DNA of 64,000 nt from Paralichthys olivaceus. Taxonomy: Eukaryota > Chordata > Actinopteri > Pleuronectiformes > Paralichthyidae. Location: positions 9,746,501 through 9,810,500 of the forward strand of contig NC_091113.1 of assembly GCF_024713975.1 (NCBI RefSeq), written 5' to 3'. Under the pieces are notes generated by a model. It searched no databases. It worked only from the letters and a program-made list of their open reading frames with translations, and was not told the origin of the DNA. The position numbers and the translations under genes are program-made. Positions 11,901 to 29,278 of the stretch are shown piece by piece; position 1 is the first letter of the stretch; every line of letters starts with the position of its first letter.

Positions 11901-14900
11901 CAACAACGTTCACAGCCTTAAACTTGAGAGCAAGTTTTTTTACGAGCACCTCGTTCACAGTAATGTAAAATCCATTGTCTCTCACTACCTGTCTGAAGCG
12001 CTTCAGGTGGAGTATGAGGATGTCTGGCAGGGTCCAAAGACTGAGCTTGATGCTGCCCTGCTGAAGCTGCTTACAGTGTGGACAACGCCATGCGTCATCC
12101 GGAGCCAGCTGAAATGTGGAAAACATCAGTTTTTAAAGAGTAACTATTTTAAAGTCTACCTCATGTTCTCGTCTTGTTTTTGTGTCGTGAAAGCTAAGAA
12201 TCGATGTTTTTATTTTAAATTTTTGGAATACATACAATCTCTGCACACTTGGTAGAGCAGGCGCTCCTACATTGATCTTCTACAACACTAGATCTTCTGT
12301 GAACCCGACTCTTTTCACAAGATATAGAGTCATCCACAATTTACCCTTCCCTTTCCCCCTCACTCCCTTTGACCAGGATTTCAAAAAACTCTGAGCTGAA
12401 TCTTTCAGTGAAACCTTAATCAAGCCACATATTTATTCCCTGTCTGTACTAAAAACCCCACGGCACCATGTCTCAGGCTACCTGTTCCTCTTTGGTGTAG
12501 AGTTGAAAGCACTGGGCGAGCGAGCACGTCTGAGGCTGCAGGTGCTGCTCTTTCACCTGACGCACACTTTCAGCATCTGGGATGTATTCGTCCTCAGTTC
12601 TTTTGAAGAGACTGCGGATACAGTGCGGCACAAGTCACAGAGGGAGAAACCACACATCGCATCAAACATCTGCCAGGAGCTTAATGAAGTGTGTGTGTTT
12701 TGCAAGATCTCACTTACTAGTCTTTTGTCTCCTTGTCCCATTCAACCACAATTTTGACATGAGGTGGTCCTCCAGGACCGCTGGACTTGTACGCCCTATT
12801 AAATAATATTACATTAAGAGAATTACATTACATTCATATACATGTTTATTAATAGAATAAGAGAAGAACTACATACTGTTACTATTAAATCCATTTTAAA
12901 TGGTTTGAACATGCTGCAGGATTTATGTAACAACTTCTCAACTGAGGCAACACTTCCTCCTTGTGGTAAAAAGTGGTATTACCTCTCCACAGAGGGATGG
13001 CAGAGTGGCTGTTCCTCCTGAGGCAAGAGATACGTGATTCCAACCACGCCCACCACACGTAACGTGAAGGGCCCTACCTGAAGACCACCAGGAATGAGAC
13101 AATATCAAATATAACACATTAACAAGATTGCAAAAAAATAAAATAAGCAAAGGGTGTGAAAAGCAGGTTGGGAGTTTGAACCTGCACAAAGGCTCCAGGG
13201 CGCAAAATGTGACGCATCTTCTCCAGGATCTCTTTCTGAAGAACGTCCCAGGTCACTGTTCGCTCCAAATACAGAATGAATGGATTACCAAACCTGCAGG
13301 GAACAAAAGCAGTGAGGTTTTAAAGATTTCTTTGGGATAGTTGATTACAATAGTTGATGATATGAATGATAACTGTTGCTCGATAAAGTTGCAACGTACC
13401 AATCCACTTGTATTCAGTTCTGAATACGATAAATTAAATCCCTATTATTATTATTATTATATAAAATCCATTCAATATAAATTTGTGTTCCAAAGCAATT
13501 TATTACTTTGTGTGTTTGTTTGTGTGTATTTGTTTGTTCTAGATTTCTATACATGAGTCCAAAAGTAATAAGGGGGGGCTACTAGATGTTTTGATTACTA
13601 TCTATTTAATTTGTACTCCAGCATTTTGGCAATGGGGTTATAATTGCATTATAACATGTTTATGATTCATAAAAACATCTGCCAGTAGACTCCAGTGATG
13701 TCAGCGCAATATCCCATCAGTGAATTAGGTCAGTATCAGCCCCTGATATTAGATCCTACCTGCGTCCTTGCTGTCCAGCGCAGGCTCTATTACACACCAG
13801 CAGGACGATCTTCTCAGCCTGCCCGCTGTTCTTATTAGGACTCGCCGGTGGTGTCGTCGGCTCTTGTATTTGCGTGGGAATCCTGTTGTTGTCTGTGCTG
13901 TACTTCAAGTTGTTCTGGTTGAGATTTGCATGTGGACTCCCTAAAAAGAAAACATGGAAGTTAAAGTTACAAACTTTCCAAAATTGAAATAAAATGTGAA
14001 AACCACACACTGCTTGGTGAATTGCAGGTCAGTGTGTGTGTGTGGCAGCTTCCTGAACCGGGCGTTTCTCCAACATTGGTCCATTTCTAATCTAATCTCC
14101 ACTCCCACTGCCGTAATGAGACAGAGAGCTAAACTGATTTGTAATTGGGGATGGGGGGGGTAAACAGGATGTTGTACCGCTTCGCTTGGAACGGATCTGC
14201 TCCGGTCTGAACAGCTCAGGTGTCTCAAAGGCAAAGATGGAGTCGCTCTCCTGAATGATCTCGAGGTCGTCGTCGTCATCACAGAAGGAGCGATGAAAGC
14301 CGTCAAAGTACATTTCAGTGAGGGCGATCTGAACAGAGACATTAGGATTCATTCATGTGATAAGAATTAGTGCCAGTTAAAGTTTTTTAATGAAGAGACT
14401 TCAGATTCTGAAACATAAGAGATGTATATGTTTACAAAGTGTTAATTATAAAATGGTGCTAAAATCATCTGAGATAATTCTGGTCTCCCATTAAAAAACA
14501 AATCAAACCTCCTAATTCTCTCATGGCAAACTCCTCCATCCAATTTCCTCAAAGAACTTTAATCCTCTTAATTTTAATGCATTAACAGTCTTCAGCAGAA
14601 AAGTTTTCAGAAGATGGCAGCACCTGTTGCGCTGGGATTTTGGTCTCTTGGGCCACAGCTTGTCTCAGCCTGGACACGGTACCGGAGAGCGGCACCGCCA
14701 CCCCAACTCTCATACAGTGGGAGCACTTTCCTTGGTACACCACTGTCACATACAGCGGCCTGCAACACAGACATATTGGAATAAATTGGCTGTTTCATAA
14801 CCACGGCAGGACTGATGTTTCACAGGTACATGACATGTTCTAATTTTAGCTCTCTCCTGTCAGATCTCTCCTGGTGTTTTTCTTATCCAGGGATGACACT

Positions 14901-17900
14901 TTTTTTTAACGCCACGTCCAGAAGACATCACGTCTCATCGCATATTTGGATGTTTGTTTTTCGTCTGATAGTTATTTTCCTACTCATATAAAGTGGATGC
15001 AGAGCCAGCTTACCGTGTGTGAGGTACCGGGATTGGCAGTGAGATGCAGAGGAAAGGATCGAAGGTGTTGCTCTGTTTCTGGCAGTGAGGGCAGGTCAGG
15101 GACGACCTGCACAGAGACATGTTAGAGAACTGTTACTGATCCAGTTTTAAGGATTAATTGGAAAGTGCACTTCATCATTGTCTTGCTGAAAGTTAGAGAA
15201 CATTGACACCTATGATATATATGTACCTACAGAAAATTACATTGGTATGCATAAATTATGATAAACATAATACTAAATTATTTATATTAAAGAAATAAAG
15301 AATTGTGTAATAACAAAGTTGAATGAATAAAATTTGATATGTATCAAATTGATTTTTGATTGTTAATTAATTGAATAGACTCAGAATGTATATAAATCTA
15401 TTTACATCAAAGTGATATCAACCTTTTTAAAACTAGCAACAAGTAGCACATGAACCAAGATGTCGGACGATTTTCAATTAGTGGAAATAAATAAATAATG
15501 GAGTAATGTTATTGGTGCTATACATTAGTACATGCAGTGGATAAAATTTCATGTTGTTTGAAGAAGACCATAGGAAATGATCGGAAGAAGGACAAAAACT
15601 AGTAAGTGAACCTTTGGAAGGTTTAGAATATTTCATTAGGGTGTGTTTTAAGTGTTAATCCTCTTGTCTTGGAAGATTATTCCATATAAATGATGATTTT
15701 CACATAATAAACATTTATGGGCACTGGCAATAAATGTGTATTTAAATTTGGACAAAATATATGAATTCTGTCACCTGTATTGTGCCTGAAACAACTCCTG
15801 TACAAAAGAGCCAGGTGCTGGTAGTGGAGATCCTTCAGGGGGATTTTCTTCTTCTACTGGAGGCTGCACATATAACAGAACGGTTAGTTGGCAAACACAC
15901 AGAATATAACGCATGTTAAATTACAGCAGCATTCAGAATATTGTAACGTGTCAGTGGAAAACCCAAAAGGGGAAACATCTGGTCAAAACATGAAAGAAAC
16001 ATCCACAAATTTAGATTTTATTTTTCTATAACTCAGTATACAGCACCCTACACTGCCCTGTGTTGCTGTTTACCTTCCGGGGAGGTCTGATGTCAGGGTG
16101 GACTATATGGTTGAGGTCTTCGTGAACTCTGTCCAGCAACCAAAGGAGGAATTCCTGGGCGTCGTGCTGGGAGTTACCTCTGAACTGAAGGGCACTCTTG
16201 GACACAACATTCTGCAGCACAATAAAAAAGAAAATTCAGCACATCGCTCCGAAACACAGAGACGATTTCACACAGTGCAGCCGAGTCTTTTCTCGACATC
16301 TCCTGATCATAAAATATTCAGTGCGTTTGACCGGGTTGACGATCAGCACAATCCTAAAGGTCAGCGGAGGTGGTGGGGCTGTTTTAAAACCAGAAGCTTT
16401 TTAAAACCAGGGCGCAGGGCTGGAAATCGACAGATTAACCGCCTCACTGACAATTAGCAACAGTAAAAACAGTGTGTGCTCCGCAGAGCCTCCCTGGCTG
16501 GCAGATAAAAAAGTCACCGGATATCAAATGTCACACAAGGTCAAACATACAAGTTCTGTGTGTGTCTTCCCAGCTTCTCCCAGGGGTCATTCTTTCTCCT
16601 CTCAAGGCATCACAGAAGCAGCCTCAGCATTTCTGACAAACTGTGATGCAAACAAAGACCGAGCCTTCCGTCTGAGGCTCGACCACAGACGCTGTGTTTT
16701 GAGGGACGATTTTAAGGCAAAACACAACAGATATTAATAATGTATTGCTTTAAATGTCTGCATCTCTTTGAAACACCTTGAGAAAAATAAGCCATCCTAA
16801 GAATTGTCATGCGGTAAATTATCCTCTCAATGTTTCTGATGAATAAAAGATGTATAATTAATACAATCAGTGTAAGTGACAACAAAAGATGATGTTCCAG
16901 ATTCATGAGACAATATTTATGGCATTAACTCAGATGAAGTGACAAAATAGAGATGAAGTGTTTATAGAAAGAATGGTATCAGATATCAATATATCCTCTA
17001 TATTTAAAATTGATTTTTGCAGAGTTTGCAGTGTAGCATTTTTCTCAACAGTATAGTAAACAATAAATAAGAAGACATGTGTGTTCTCTTACATATAGTT
17101 TATAATTCAATGTGTTTTCATGGGATTATTGTGTCTAGGGAGGGATAACCAGGCAATTGACAGTAAATAAATAAGAAAATCTACACTGATGTAAAAATAT
17201 GAAGATGGGAAATTAAATTAAGGTCAACTTTAAAATTCCAGTGTGTAAGATTTAGAATGAACACATTCATGGTGATTTTAATCCACTCCACCATTCTTAA
17301 AGTGGGATAAAAGGTCATTTCCATAAACGCAATAAGTTTATCCCTTATTAAGCCTCCAATAAAACAATCTACAGAGTTGTTTTTATCAAACATGGAGTTC
17401 AGTTGTGTTGTTGGATTTGTTTTACCATCATTTTTTCAACACAAAATTAAGGATCACAAATCTGCAAGAGTTTGTGTGGATCCTGTTCTGAGGCAGATTG
17501 GATGTTGCACTACAGCTTGTCGCTCGGAGCAATTTCTTGGGAGAGAAAATGGATTTTGAGACACAGTGTTGTTGTTGTTATTCTTATTCCGGAAACATCT
17601 TCCTAATGATCTTTGAGTGCTCTCAGTTTAAGCTCAGATTGTGGTCAGAGGCAAGAGGCACAAAATGGTCAAATACAAATGCGGAGCTGTGATGTGCAGA
17701 GAACAGGAAAAGCAGGAAAACGTTCAAATAGCTGCATTTATGGTTTTGATGTAGACGATGGAAAGACACATCTAATCTTTGCAGATTGAAAAAGTAATCA
17801 TTTTCAGTCCATCTGTGTTGTTTGTGAAATAGAGATAACGTCAGTAAATATTCAGCTGCACACTCTCACAAACTACTTACAATTCCTCGTTTCTAAATTG

Positions 17901-19271
17901 AATAGTGTACCTGAAATAGACTGCATGTGCACTTTGTTTCCCCACTCAGTTTAACATATTCAAGGCCCCTCACTGTGAACAGAACAATCTATATCCAATC
18001 AGACAGTTTGTTCTCTGGCTGGAAACCAAGGCAGGAAAAAAAAAATGGACCAAAATAGAAACACAGTGAAGAACCAGAAATGCGGCCCTGTCCAATTTAG
18101 TTGCTCTCCATTATGTATTTTGAGCTTCTGAAGGAGACAGAAAAAGACACAGGCACAAAAAAGTTCCCTTTTGTGATCGTGACGAGCAAAGTTTTCAGGC
18201 TGAAGAGGTGAAATGAGGCTGGAGCAGAAGCTGACGAGCGTCTGACAGACATTTCAAACAGTAAATAACAAGAGCTCAAAGAGAATTTTAAATAAATGAG
18301 TGTTTGGTCTAAAAAAACTGACTTTGTCTTTTCCTCTTGGATTTATTCTCCTATAAAAAGCTCGATGATAAGCACAGACATTACATAAGCTGGAGATGAG
18401 CTGTGACTCCATAGAAACTGACAGAAGACAGAAACCTTCTCTGGGTTTTTTACATTTAATGTAAAACAATAAAAGTAAATAGAAGCTTGTTGTTGAACCA
18501 GTCAGTCAAGGTTCACTTCATTTTACCCCGTCTGCAATTATTCTGACAAATGAAGGAAGAATGTGATGATAAACAGACTCTAGTGTTCATATTTATCTGC
18601 ATTTGGTTTTGTCAGTGCCGTCAGAAGAAAATACTTTTCTAGAATATTTGTGCTAAATAGCTCACTTTGATCGCCTCACTTGTTTTTACATTGACTTTCA
18701 ACTGAGACGATGGATTAAACAGACCTGGATATCTGGATCCTGATGGTGACAAACATCAGTAAATGAGAATAAAGCACTGTGCAATTTGAGTCTATCAGTC
18801 ACTGATCCTAGTATCCTGTACTGCATATACTTTGTAGTTTTTGGGACAGGGGCAGATCCAGGGGTGGGGGCAGGGGGGCACCAGATGAAATCTGATCGCC
18901 CCCTGAGCTGCCCCCATCCTGTCAGTATAATATCTTTTTGTTTTAATAAACAAATCTTAAAAGACTTAAATGTGCACTTAAACCGCTTTCAGATATGCAC
19001 CGAACCCCAGATAATGTCAGGACATTCTCCAGACCATGCCAGACAGCAGGAGATTCTCCAGAGGATTCACCATGAACCAGTGAACATTCTCAAAAATGAT
19101 GCAAAACTTAAAAAAACAAAAAAATGTTTAGAAATATATCTTAGGATGAAGAACGGTGCCGCTGAGCAGAGGATCTCCCGGTGCACTGGTCGAACTCCGG
19201 AGAAAGTCCTGACCCCACTCTGCGGACATTCCCTGGAGTTCGTGTCTGGGCCATCCATCCTATATATATAC

Positions 19272-19302
<31 letters not shown>

Positions 19303-20173
19303 CATATTTGAGGGTTGCAGGGGGAGCTGACATCAGGTGAGAGGCAGGGGACACCCTGTACCAGCTTGTCTCAGACTCACAATTAGAGTCTCCATCAACC
19401 TAACCCTAGCATGCATGTTGTTGGACAGTGACAGGAAGAAGGCGAAAACCAACACAAACACGGTGAGAACATGCAAACCACACACGGGGGGGAGACACTG
19501 GCTGGACTTGGATTCGAACCGGGAACCTTCTTGCTGTGAGGGAACAGTGCTACTGTCCAAATTGTGGCCCCTGATTCAGAAACATCCTAGATCCGCCACT
19601 GTTTTGACAGGGACACCTCTACACACGTCCTACCTTGAAGTCTCTGCTGTGCTGAGGTGTGTACTCAAAGGTCCAGAGCGCCCGCACCAAGCCGGACAGC
19701 TGCTCCGTCACCTCCCCGGACTCGTGCTGCTGCTGGCCGGCCCTCCTCAGCACCAGCACCCCGTTGGACTTGGCCTTCTCGCCGCTGTTGCTGCTCGTCT
19801 CCGCACCTTTGAACTGCTCCAGCGCCAGGTACTCTGCGAACAGCTCCGTGTTGCTCAGGCACTGGAGGATCGCGTTCATGAAGCAGGTGTTGCCGTGGTT
19901 CTTGAGCCCGGCCACCCCTGGCACCTTGTCACCGAAGGGGAATCCCCCGCAGTCGCTGTCGTCGGACGGCAGCGACCCCCCGGTGGTGCTCGGGAGGAGG
20001 GTCGCGTCGTCCTTCTCGTCCTCGGCGGCCTGCTCGTCGGTGCTGAAGTGGGACAGAGTGGACAGGGTCCGGAGGACTCTGTTCATGAAGCTGCCCACGG
20101 AGCGCACCGAGCTCCTCCGGAACAGCTTCTTGCTGAAGGATTTCTTCTCCTTGTTGGTCACAACTTTCGACAT
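8966..20173 (-). CDS. usp31: Ubiquitin carboxyl-terminal hydrolase 31 (16 coding exons)
   Basis: This is a cysteine protease of the USP (C19) family that removes ubiquitin. Coding exons, 5' to 3': 20173-19634, 16211-16074, 15863-15775, 15106-15014, 14759-14624, 14328-14178, 13940-13760, 13293-13182, 13077-12983, 12795-12718, 12611-12482, 12108-11989, 11890-11665, 11011-10853, 10745-10593, 10512-8966. All joins are GT-AG and phases close to 1,315 aa (human about 1,350). The Cys box GNTCFMN (Cys97) is in exon 1, the His box GGHYTAHC (His694) spans exons 13-14, and YCFDDS is near 711. The catalytic domain covers roughly residues 87-736 and includes paired-Cys zinc motifs (CPHCK). The last exon encodes a disordered Ser/Lys/Pro-rich tail with a conserved patch EDKGLSFFK near 1180-1188. 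The start ATG opens the family N-terminus MSKV with RSVGSFM and LSTLSH following. I identify it as usp31 rather than usp43 from these N-terminal motifs and the tail. Confidence 0.95.
19006..19245. repeat. Interspersed repeat shared with 49565-49975
   Basis: Shared landmarks in the same order are caggagattctc, gatgcaaaa followed by an A-rich stretch with 'taaaaaaacaaa', and ctg(g)accccactntgcgga. The copy lies inside the hAT-like element and so arrived after it, or was carried by it. No coding potential is visible. Confidence 0.6.
19330..19560. repeat. Common teleost interspersed repeat (LINE 3'-end type), copy 1
   Basis: The landmarks acaccctgtacc, gaacatgcaaacc, ggattcgaaccggg and cttcttgctgtgag are those of a very common fish repeat that I believe derives from an L2-type LINE tail. 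Relatives occur at 44655-44895 (same strand) and 52685-52905 (opposite strand). Confidence 0.6.
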
Positions 20174-21080
20174 GGTCCCTCAGATGGTGTCCCCCCCAAT
20201 TATAACAGCGTAAAAACCCAGAGATCCCCCCCTTCGTCTCTCCGTTTAGCGCATGGCCCGGAGCCTGTGCGATGAAAGCACCCTCACTGGAACACGAGGC
20301 CTGGGCATATTTCACAGAAACACTGGGGCCTGGCGCTTGTGGGGATCATATCACATCATATGGAGACGGCAGAGCAGGATCAGATCAGCCCACTGGCAAC
20401 ACTGCGTCGGATTGCATAAACATGGAGAGTCAGGGCGCCGTGCGTAAATGCCTGCGGTGGTCCCGCGCCCGCCTGAAGCCATCCTCCCTAACAGCGGGTC
20501 CGGTGAAATATCACAACACAACAAGGATGCTGACGATCAGAGACACGGACATCAACCTCTCACAAGTGGAAGAAGCGATGATCGGGATCCCTCATCATTT
20601 ATTAAACAAACCGCAGCTCCACCCTTTTAAAGGTATTCCTTCACCCGTCTCTAGCGATCAAATCCACGGCGATGCTGATGTTCAGCCCGAGTATTGTGGA
20701 TGTCTTCCCCCTAAACCATCGCTCTGCCAAACCGAGCAACCCCGCGACCTGAGCGACACAGCCCGCCGCTCCCCCGCGCCTCTCCGCCGTGGAGTATCTG
20801 TTCGTGGGCCAGATGTGCGCGTTTCTCTGTCCCCATCAGAAACTCTTGGAAGCTGTTGTTGCTATTTTTCCCCCCCAAAGTCTTCAGCTGCGCCTCAAAT
20901 AATCCAGCGCCTCCGCCGTCCGGACGGGATTCACGGCGAGGCCGCTTCCCCCTGTCTCCATCAGCATCATCTGTAGGCACCGACACTGCAGGCAGGGCGG
21001 TGACGGCTGACGTCAGGGCCCCGACACTGGTCCATGTCGGAGGAGAGGAGCGCAGGTACAGCGGCGAGTGATGATGCTGC
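20174..21080 (-). promoter_or_regulatory. CpG-rich usp31 promoter and 5' leader
   Basis: Base composition changes sharply here. From about 19630 (usp31 exon 1) to about 21080 the DNA is G+C-rich and dense in CG dinucleotides, while both sides are AT-rich. This is the usual look of a vertebrate CpG-island promoter. No TATA box was evident just above the start codon. A two-codon upstream reading frame lies at 20246-20254. The exact transcription start cannot be fixed. Confidence 0.7.
20246..20254 (-). promoter_or_regulatory. Minimal upstream ORF before usp31
   Basis: The minus strand reads ATG-CGC-TAA, 72 bases before the usp31 start codon. If the transcript begins upstream of it, this two-codon frame could slow scanning ribosomes. 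Its functional status is unknown. Confidence 0.4.
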
Positions 21081-21344
21081 TGCTGGGTGATGCTCCGAGT
21101 CTCTGGACAGCACGGACACTCACGAACTGATGATTATCATGGCAACAAATAAGAGCATTGTTTATAGAAAATTAAAAACTCAATTTAATAATGCTCCACA
21201 CTACAAGTCAGTGCAGGAAGGGATTAACCAGTATAATTAGTCCAAGTCTTAATATTAGATGATATAATAATAATCATAATCATAATAATAATAATAAAGC
21301 TCCAACCTTGACCCTCATAAGTGGTAGAGATGATGGAGGCATGT

Positions 21345-21450
21345 TTGACGGTCAGATGGATGAATGGATGGATTGATGGATGGATGGAGGCAGGTTTGGA
21401 TAGATGGAAGGATGAATGGAAGGATGATGGAGGGATAAATGGAGGGATAC
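21345..21450. repeat. GGAT/GATG-type tandem repeat
   Basis: The motif ggatgga, with gaatgg and gattgatgg variants, is repeated irregularly over about 100 bases. The Trp-Met-rich open frame across it is repeat-driven. Confidence 0.8.
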
Positions 21451-21609
21451 GAATGATAAACTTTATTTATATAGCACCCGTCAAACAAATCCAAACCATT
21501 GGATCATGTGATTGTTTTGGGTGTTTCCATGTTGTTTTGTGTATTACTAATTATTTTTATTATTTAGTCTGGTGATGTTTGATAGCTGCGTCCAGGAGGT
21601 AGTTTTCAT

Positions 21610-21760
21610 CACTTGTTTGTATTAAGTGTATTTGTTCGTTTGTCAGCAAGATAACACAAAAATAAGTTTAAATACATTTCCGCAAAACTCAGGCAAGAAC
21701 CTGTAACAATTTGGGGCAGATCCAGGATTAAATTTTTTCTTGAACATCTAAAATTCTTTA
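21610..21760. repeat. Interspersed repeat, family also at 23390-23480 and 37240-37550
   Basis: The run 'tttgttcgtttgtcagcaag', followed by 'acacaaaaa' and 'catttccgcaaaactc', is a worn version of a teleost repeat. Its better copies read tttgtttgtttgt, an acaaaaactactga-type block, then gatttcc. Confidence 0.5.
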
Positions 21761-22269
21761 TGAATCTATAAAGACATTTTTTACACATTTAGGGGAGTGA
21801 AATGTTTGAGTGTGTGTAATTTGGTTCAGCTCTACTGAGTGTCATTTGAGATTTTTAATTTGATAGACAAACCACAAAGATATTCAGTTTACAGTAAAAT
21901 TAACTTTTGTTTTATTTGCTATGGTCTCATTTCCCAGGTGTATTTGTGTATGTATGAGTCAGTTTGTGTGTGTAGGCTCAGGTTTGGGTTGTGTTTTGAA
22001 TGTTGCCTGAGATAACTGTAACAATAAAGATGATCAACGTTCCACCAGTCAATTAAATAAACATTATCACCACTATCTCAAAATGAGATTTACCCCTTGT
22101 GCAAAAACCATATAGTGAATTCCTCTCAGTCTGGAGTCTTACCTGTGTGTTGCTGTGAAGTCTCATATTTATGGCAGATGTGACGATTCTCATGGCGTCA
22201 GAGTAAAAAATACATTCAACAGACATTGGACACAATCTGTATTTGATCAACTATGAAAAAGATCAAACA

Positions 22270-22275
22270 TTTATT
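22270..22275 (-). terminator. Candidate cog7 poly(A) signal
   Basis: The minus strand reads AATAAA about 590 bases past the cog7 stop codon. Other copies exist further on (for example near 21908), so this is only a candidate. Confidence 0.3.
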
Positions 22276-22864
22276 AAACTAGATCTGTTACATCATCAAT
22301 TCATTCATATTATTTATCCAGCCCTGGCTATAACAAAAGAGACAGATGCCCTCCATCTTTACTTTTTAGGTCAACTGCTGAATGTGAAGGTCCTTAAACA
22401 GAAAACAATGCAGCTCATATCAAAATCATTACCTTAATACAATTGATTATAATCGATGAATTATCTTAGTATGACAAGTACTGAAAAACAAATATATGGA
22501 TCATATAGATTTCAAATGCTCTCACACATTCCCTGATGAACATTTTGTTACTTACTCAGACGCTTCAGCAACAAGTAAATGCAGAAACTAAAGACTTATA
22601 GTCAAGACACTTTCACTTTGACTTGAGTTAAAGGCATTTTCACCAGTGAGAAGTCACTTAGTCACACTTAGTTCAAAATGAATCAGTATTTTGAAAAAAC
22701 AAGTCGAAACCACCATGATTTTAATCTCTTAACAGGACAAGAAACCTAAAATGCTGCAGCCCCAAACAACCCAGGAACAGGTCGACCATCCACAAGTCCC
22801 CCAGCGCCTCTCTGACACTGCACCTACACTTAACCTACAGAGTCCTTGCCCCTCTCCCTTACTG

Positions 22865-28155
<5,291 letters not shown>

Positions 28156-28500
28156 GGCCTCTCCACCCCTCCACCAGAGGAGAGAGACACTGTCTTCAGT
28201 CCGTCAACTCTTCTCCTGCTGCTGCTGCTGCTGCAGTGTGTGTCATCGACCCATGGCTAACGTTAGCCGCTAGCTAGTTCTTCCCAAACAACGGCTTCGA
28301 CACGAATATAAAGTAAATGGCCCAAGAAAAAGAAATGATCATCACAACCAAATAAAGTTCCAACAATGCGACGGCTTCCTCCAGAGTTATTTTGAAGTGT
28401 CCACGGGTTTTACTGAGATAAAAACACAGACATGTTTCTGTGTTGGGGAAGGTTTGCGCTACTGACACTTGACAACAACTTCCTGTTTGTGCGCTCTATT
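28156..28500 (-). promoter_or_regulatory. cog7 5' leader and probable promoter, ETS-type site
   Basis: At 28478-28486 the minus strand reads ACAGGAAGT, a textbook ETS/GABP site of the kind typical for housekeeping promoters, about 320 bases above the start codon. A (CTG)n run lies at 28216-28236. A short upstream frame (ATG at 28433, stop ending at 28410) and a longer frame without ATG but with a hydrophobic segment (28274-28402) would lie in the leader if transcription starts near the ETS site. Confidence 0.5.
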
Positions 28501-29278
28501 TACCCTCCGCGGAAACAAGGACCAGCAGCAACAATGGACCTGCTAAATAAACATTAAATATATATTATAATTCAGAGATTTTATACAACAACATTTAATA
28601 AATAGTGTGTTTCTTAATGTATCTCTGACAGAGGAAGACACACCAATGCACAAACATGTCTATGGGAACACATATATTGGTTGTTTTGAAGTTGTGTCAC
28701 AAATAAATATATCCGTTTGGAAACGTGTATTTATAACTACATCAAAATGTATTGGTTAAAGAAAAGTTTAATTCCTTGCTTCCTTTTTTCCTTCAGCAAA
28801 CATTTGCCCATCAAATATATTAAATTACTAAGACTATGTTACATAATTAAATATATAGGAGTGTTTGCACCATGTTTCCCACTTGAGGATAAATATCATA
28901 CTAATGAAATAAAAAAAATAAATACATTAACATAAAAACAATAATGATGCTACTAATGATAATAACTGAATATCATTTAATATAATATAATACAATAGTG
29001 TAATATAATGTATAATGTTTTTTTTATTGTGTGACTAATAGCCAGGTTGATTACCTGTCTGTAACTAGTCTCCATATAAATAACTGGTGCAACAAGCATA
29101 ATAAAACACGTCAGTTATTTCATATCAGGTGCAGCAGACATTTATCTCTATCTGTTTCATTACTATTATGCAAACCAGAAAGGCAAGAACTCAGTGTAAG
29201 AAAAGCTGAGTTGGGAGGCAGTGAAACAACTGAAAACTCTCTGGGACATTACGAGAATATTTCAGCTCATCCAGAGAG
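28501..29278. other. Divergent spacer between cog7 and the first myadm-like gene
   Basis: The two genes point away from each other with their start codons 1,123 bases apart. The middle is very AT-rich (28540-29040) with no exon. The last 100 bases before 29279 contain tcagtgtaagaaaag (29191-29205), which recurs at 31693-31707 ahead of the second myadm-like gene and probably marks shared 5' UTR or promoter sequence. Confidence 0.7.

Larger units (their letters stand above)
18847..19601. mobile_element. Non-autonomous hAT-like element with nested repeats
   Basis: The left end, caggggcagatccagg, and the reverse complement of the right end, cagtggcggatctagg, match at 13 of 16 bases. The 8 bases outside the ends, ttttggga and ttttgaca, match at 6 of 8, as a worn hAT-type target duplication would. 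Both termini, and an inner block around gatgaaatctgat, recur in opposite orientation at 42437-42763, where the element is only 327 bp. Two other repeats sit inside this copy (about 19006-19245 and 19330-19560) together with a TA-rich run at 19260-19310. No transposase frame is present. The superfamily call rests on the 8-base flank and is tentative. Confidence 0.6.
16212..19633 (-). other. usp31 intron 1, 3.4 kb, repeat-bearing
   Basis: This is the longest intron of the gene. Its upstream third, next to exon 1, carries a nested repeat cluster at 18847-19601. The rest is AT-rich with no further exon that I can recognise. Exon 1 ends in phase 0 at 19634 and exon 2 starts at 16211, and the residues across the join (RDFK then NVVSK) agree with the family. 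Confidence 0.85.
20174..22864. other. usp31-cog7 spacer
   Basis: Both genes run on the minus strand, so this spacer holds the cog7 3' UTR on its right and the usp31 promoter on its left. Between 21100 and 22800 it is AT-rich. It has a GGAT-type tandem run (21345-21450), a worn interspersed repeat (21610-21760) and no exon that I can recognise. Confidence 0.75.

Noticed and set aside
18786-19340. 184-codon frame across the hAT-like element
   Set aside because: It is made of two repeats and a TA run; no transposase motif is present.
19337-20275. 312-codon plus-strand frame
   Set aside because: It combines an interspersed repeat (19330-19560) with the antisense of usp31 exon 1, and its G+C-rich half is open only because of composition.
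19929-20315. Overlapping upstream frame spanning the usp31 start
   Set aside because: Its apparent start at 20315 is GTG, and there is no ATG in the frame before it runs into usp31 coding sequence.
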